DNA of 10,440 nucleotides from Candidatus Margulisiibacteriota bacterium (GTDB lineage: Bacteria; Margulisbacteria; Marinamargulisbacteria; DT-59). Numbering within the stretch: the first letter of the stretch is position 1; every line of letters begins with the position of its first letter. Of this stretch, positions 6,361 to 10,440 are shown one piece after another. Under the pieces are notes generated by a model. It was not told where the DNA came from, made no database searches, and saw only the letters and a program-made list of their open reading frames with translations. The DNA is taken from contig JABSQL010000361.1 of the NCBI GenBank assembly GCA_013215865.1, forward strand, positions 1-10,440, read 5' to 3'. The position numbers were made by a program, and so were the translations under genes.

Positions 6361-7134
6361 ATGATTCATTACCCCCAAATAGATCCTGTTTTTTTTTCCA
6401 TAGGGCCTTTCCATTTCAGATGGTATGGGCTTATGTACATTTTGGGTATTCTATTGGGTTTCTTACTGATTAGGAAAGATTTAAGAAACAAACTCTCCTT
6501 GAATGGAGATCAAATTATGACCCTAGCAACCTATATCATATTGGGAATTATTTTGGGGGGTCGTCTCGGTTATATCCTATTCTATGAGCTTCCATATTTT
6601 CTACAACATCCTGTAAGTATTTTTAAAATTTGGCAAGGCGGCATGTCATTTCATGGCGGCGCAATCGGTGCCGTTGTATCTCTTTATGCATATCATACCT
6701 TCTATAAAAAAGATTTTATTGTACTCTTGGATTTACTTGGCTACGCATCACCCATTGGACTTGGACTTGGCAGAATAGGTAACTTTATTAATGGTGAATT
6801 ATTGGGTCGAATTTCAAAGGCACCATGGGCCATGATCTTTCCTGAAGGAGGCCCTTATTTGAGACATCCATCGCAGTTATATGAAGCATTTTTTGAAGGT
6901 TTCATATTATTCTTATTACTATTTCTTTGTCGAAAGCATATTCCACTAAAAAATGGTCAGTTATTTAGTTTGTTTCTAATGGGATATGGCATTTTTCGAT
7001 TTATGATTGAGTTTTTTCGAGAGCCTGATCTACAAATTGGTTTTATCTTTCACTATTTCACCCTTGGCCAAATACTTTGTGTACTCATGATCCTATTCGG
7101 TATATTAAGTTATAAGCGATTCGCAAAAATATGA
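6361..7134 (+). CDS. lgt: Prolipoprotein diacylglyceryl transferase (inner membrane)
   Basis: Lgt transfers diacylglycerol from phosphatidylglycerol to the lipobox cysteine of prelipoproteins, the first step of lipoprotein maturation. The 257-residue polytopic membrane protein has about seven hydrophobic segments. Family landmarks are FRWYGLMY (Y22, equivalent to the essential E. coli Y26), GGRLGYILFY, and GGMSFHGG with H98 (E. coli H103). The Lgt signature GRIGNFINGELLGR is at 137-150, containing R138 and N141, equivalents of E. coli R143 and N146. HPSQLYEA at 169-176 and RFMIEFFREPD close the core. Length is normal, at the short end of the family. It is the first gene of the lgt-DUF366-amj-ligA operon and lacks a Shine-Dalgarno sequence. 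It overlaps the next gene as ATGA. Confidence 0.97.
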   Translation: MIHYPQIDPVFFSIGPFHFRWYGLMYILGILLGFLLIRKDLRNKLSLNGDQIMTLATYIILGIILGGRLGYILFYELPYFLQHPVSIFKIWQGGMSFHGGAIGAVVSLYAYHTFYKKDFIVLLDLLGYASPIGLGLGRIGNFINGELLGRISKAPWAMIFPEGGPYLRHPSQLYEAFFEGFILFLLLFLCRKHIPLKNGQLFSLFLMGYGIFRFMIEFFREPDLQIGFIFHYFTLGQILCVLMILFGILSYKRFAKI

Positions 7135-7633
7135 AAAGCTTTTATATAGACAAAGAATTATTTTATAAAGAGAATCATTTGCACACAAATTGGTTCCTTA
7201 ACCTCTACAAAATTAAAGGAGATGCGATCTTAGCATTTGTTGGGGCCTCTTCTGAAAATAACAAAGAAAGCACCAAACTGTTACACTTTATCATTAGACA
7301 TAATGATATGAAATTGAGAGAAATGCTATTGCGTCATCGTTACTTTCTAACTCAGCTATGCCATTTACTACCCCCAGGATGTAAACGGCATCATCATTCC
7401 ATTTACTTTAGCAGTGCAAAAATTGCATATAGCATCGTAAAATCCGGACGTTCCTCTTCATCCATGGCTATTCTTCTTTACTTGAATGCCCATAAACCAA
7501 AGTCGATTGGCTTAAATGATTTGGATATCATGCCCAAGGATTTTGCGATTTTAGCCATGCAAGCATATACTGAAGAAATGAATGAGCTTGAATCTCTTGA
7601 GTCTACCCACCTTCGTTCCAACCCATCTACAAA

Positions 7634-7637
<4 letters not shown>
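7131..7637 (+). CDS. DUF366-like protein of unknown function
   Basis: From memory of the family, the pattern resembles DUF366 proteins: an N-terminal H-x-x-W followed by GDAILAFVG at 30-38, a LHFIIRH segment at 51-57, an arginine-rich helix MLLRHRYFLTQL at 65-76, the strand SIYFSSAKIAYSI at 90-102, a serine-rich turn before a hydrophobic strand at 107-118, and the ending DIMPKDFAILAMQAYTEE at about 132-149. No biochemical function is known to me for this family. At 168 residues it is slightly shorter than the roughly 180-190 I recall. It has no signal peptide or membrane segment, so it is probably cytoplasmic. It is coupled by ATGA overlaps on both sides, to lgt and to amj, which implies co-expression with envelope enzymes. 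No Shine-Dalgarno sequence precedes it. The gene is clearly real; the family name is a moderate-confidence recollection. Confidence 0.7.
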
Positions 7638-10427
<2,790 letters not shown>

Positions 10428-10440
10428 AGCAATTTGAGCA

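Overview
The window is a gene-dense, AT-rich stretch of bacterial chromosome. It carries eleven protein-coding genes plus the tail of a twelfth, in three blocks. There are no RNA genes, mobile elements, CRISPR arrays or long repeats. Nearly all of it is conserved core machinery, and I see no sign of a defence system, prophage or integrated element. The host is a flagellated bacterium, shown by its flagellar export ATPase genes, with bacterial lipoprotein and peptidoglycan pathways and an NAD+-dependent DNA ligase. The order infB-rbfA-nrnA-truB-ribF is familiar from Firmicutes, Thermotogae and their neighbours. Amj and a DUF366-like protein also recall Firmicutes. An uncultivated candidate phylum is equally possible, and the sequence alone does not settle the taxonomy.

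Block 1 (1-3587, plus strand) is a translation and RNA-metabolism operon. It holds the C-terminal part of initiation factor IF2, RbfA (30S maturation), a DHH/DHHA1 nanoRNase NrnA, the tRNA pseudouridine-55 synthase TruB and the riboflavin kinase/FAD synthetase RibF. The genes abut or overlap at every junction, so this is probably one transcript entering from upstream.

Block 2 (3599-6272, minus strand) is a compact three-gene flagellar operon, fliH-fliI-fliJ. It encodes the cytoplasmic ATPase complex of the flagellar type III export apparatus. It stands without other flagellar genes in view and converges on ribF across only 11 bases, with no recognisable terminator.

Block 3 (6361-10427, plus strand) is an operon of lgt (lipoprotein diacylglyceryl transferase), a DUF366-like protein of unknown function, amj (alternate lipid II flippase, DUF2837) and ligA. 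The first three are joined by ATGA stop/start overlaps and ligA follows after 4 bases. It combines envelope assembly with DNA replication and repair.

The only substantial non-coding DNA is the 88 bases between the divergent fliH and lgt starts. In each direction a plausible promoter ends so close to the start codon that the predicted transcription start falls on the ATG. This suggests two leaderless mRNAs, and it agrees with the general scarcity of Shine-Dalgarno sequences in the window. This region and the lgt-DUF366-amj linkage are the most interesting observations. I did not find a convincing, wholly new system.
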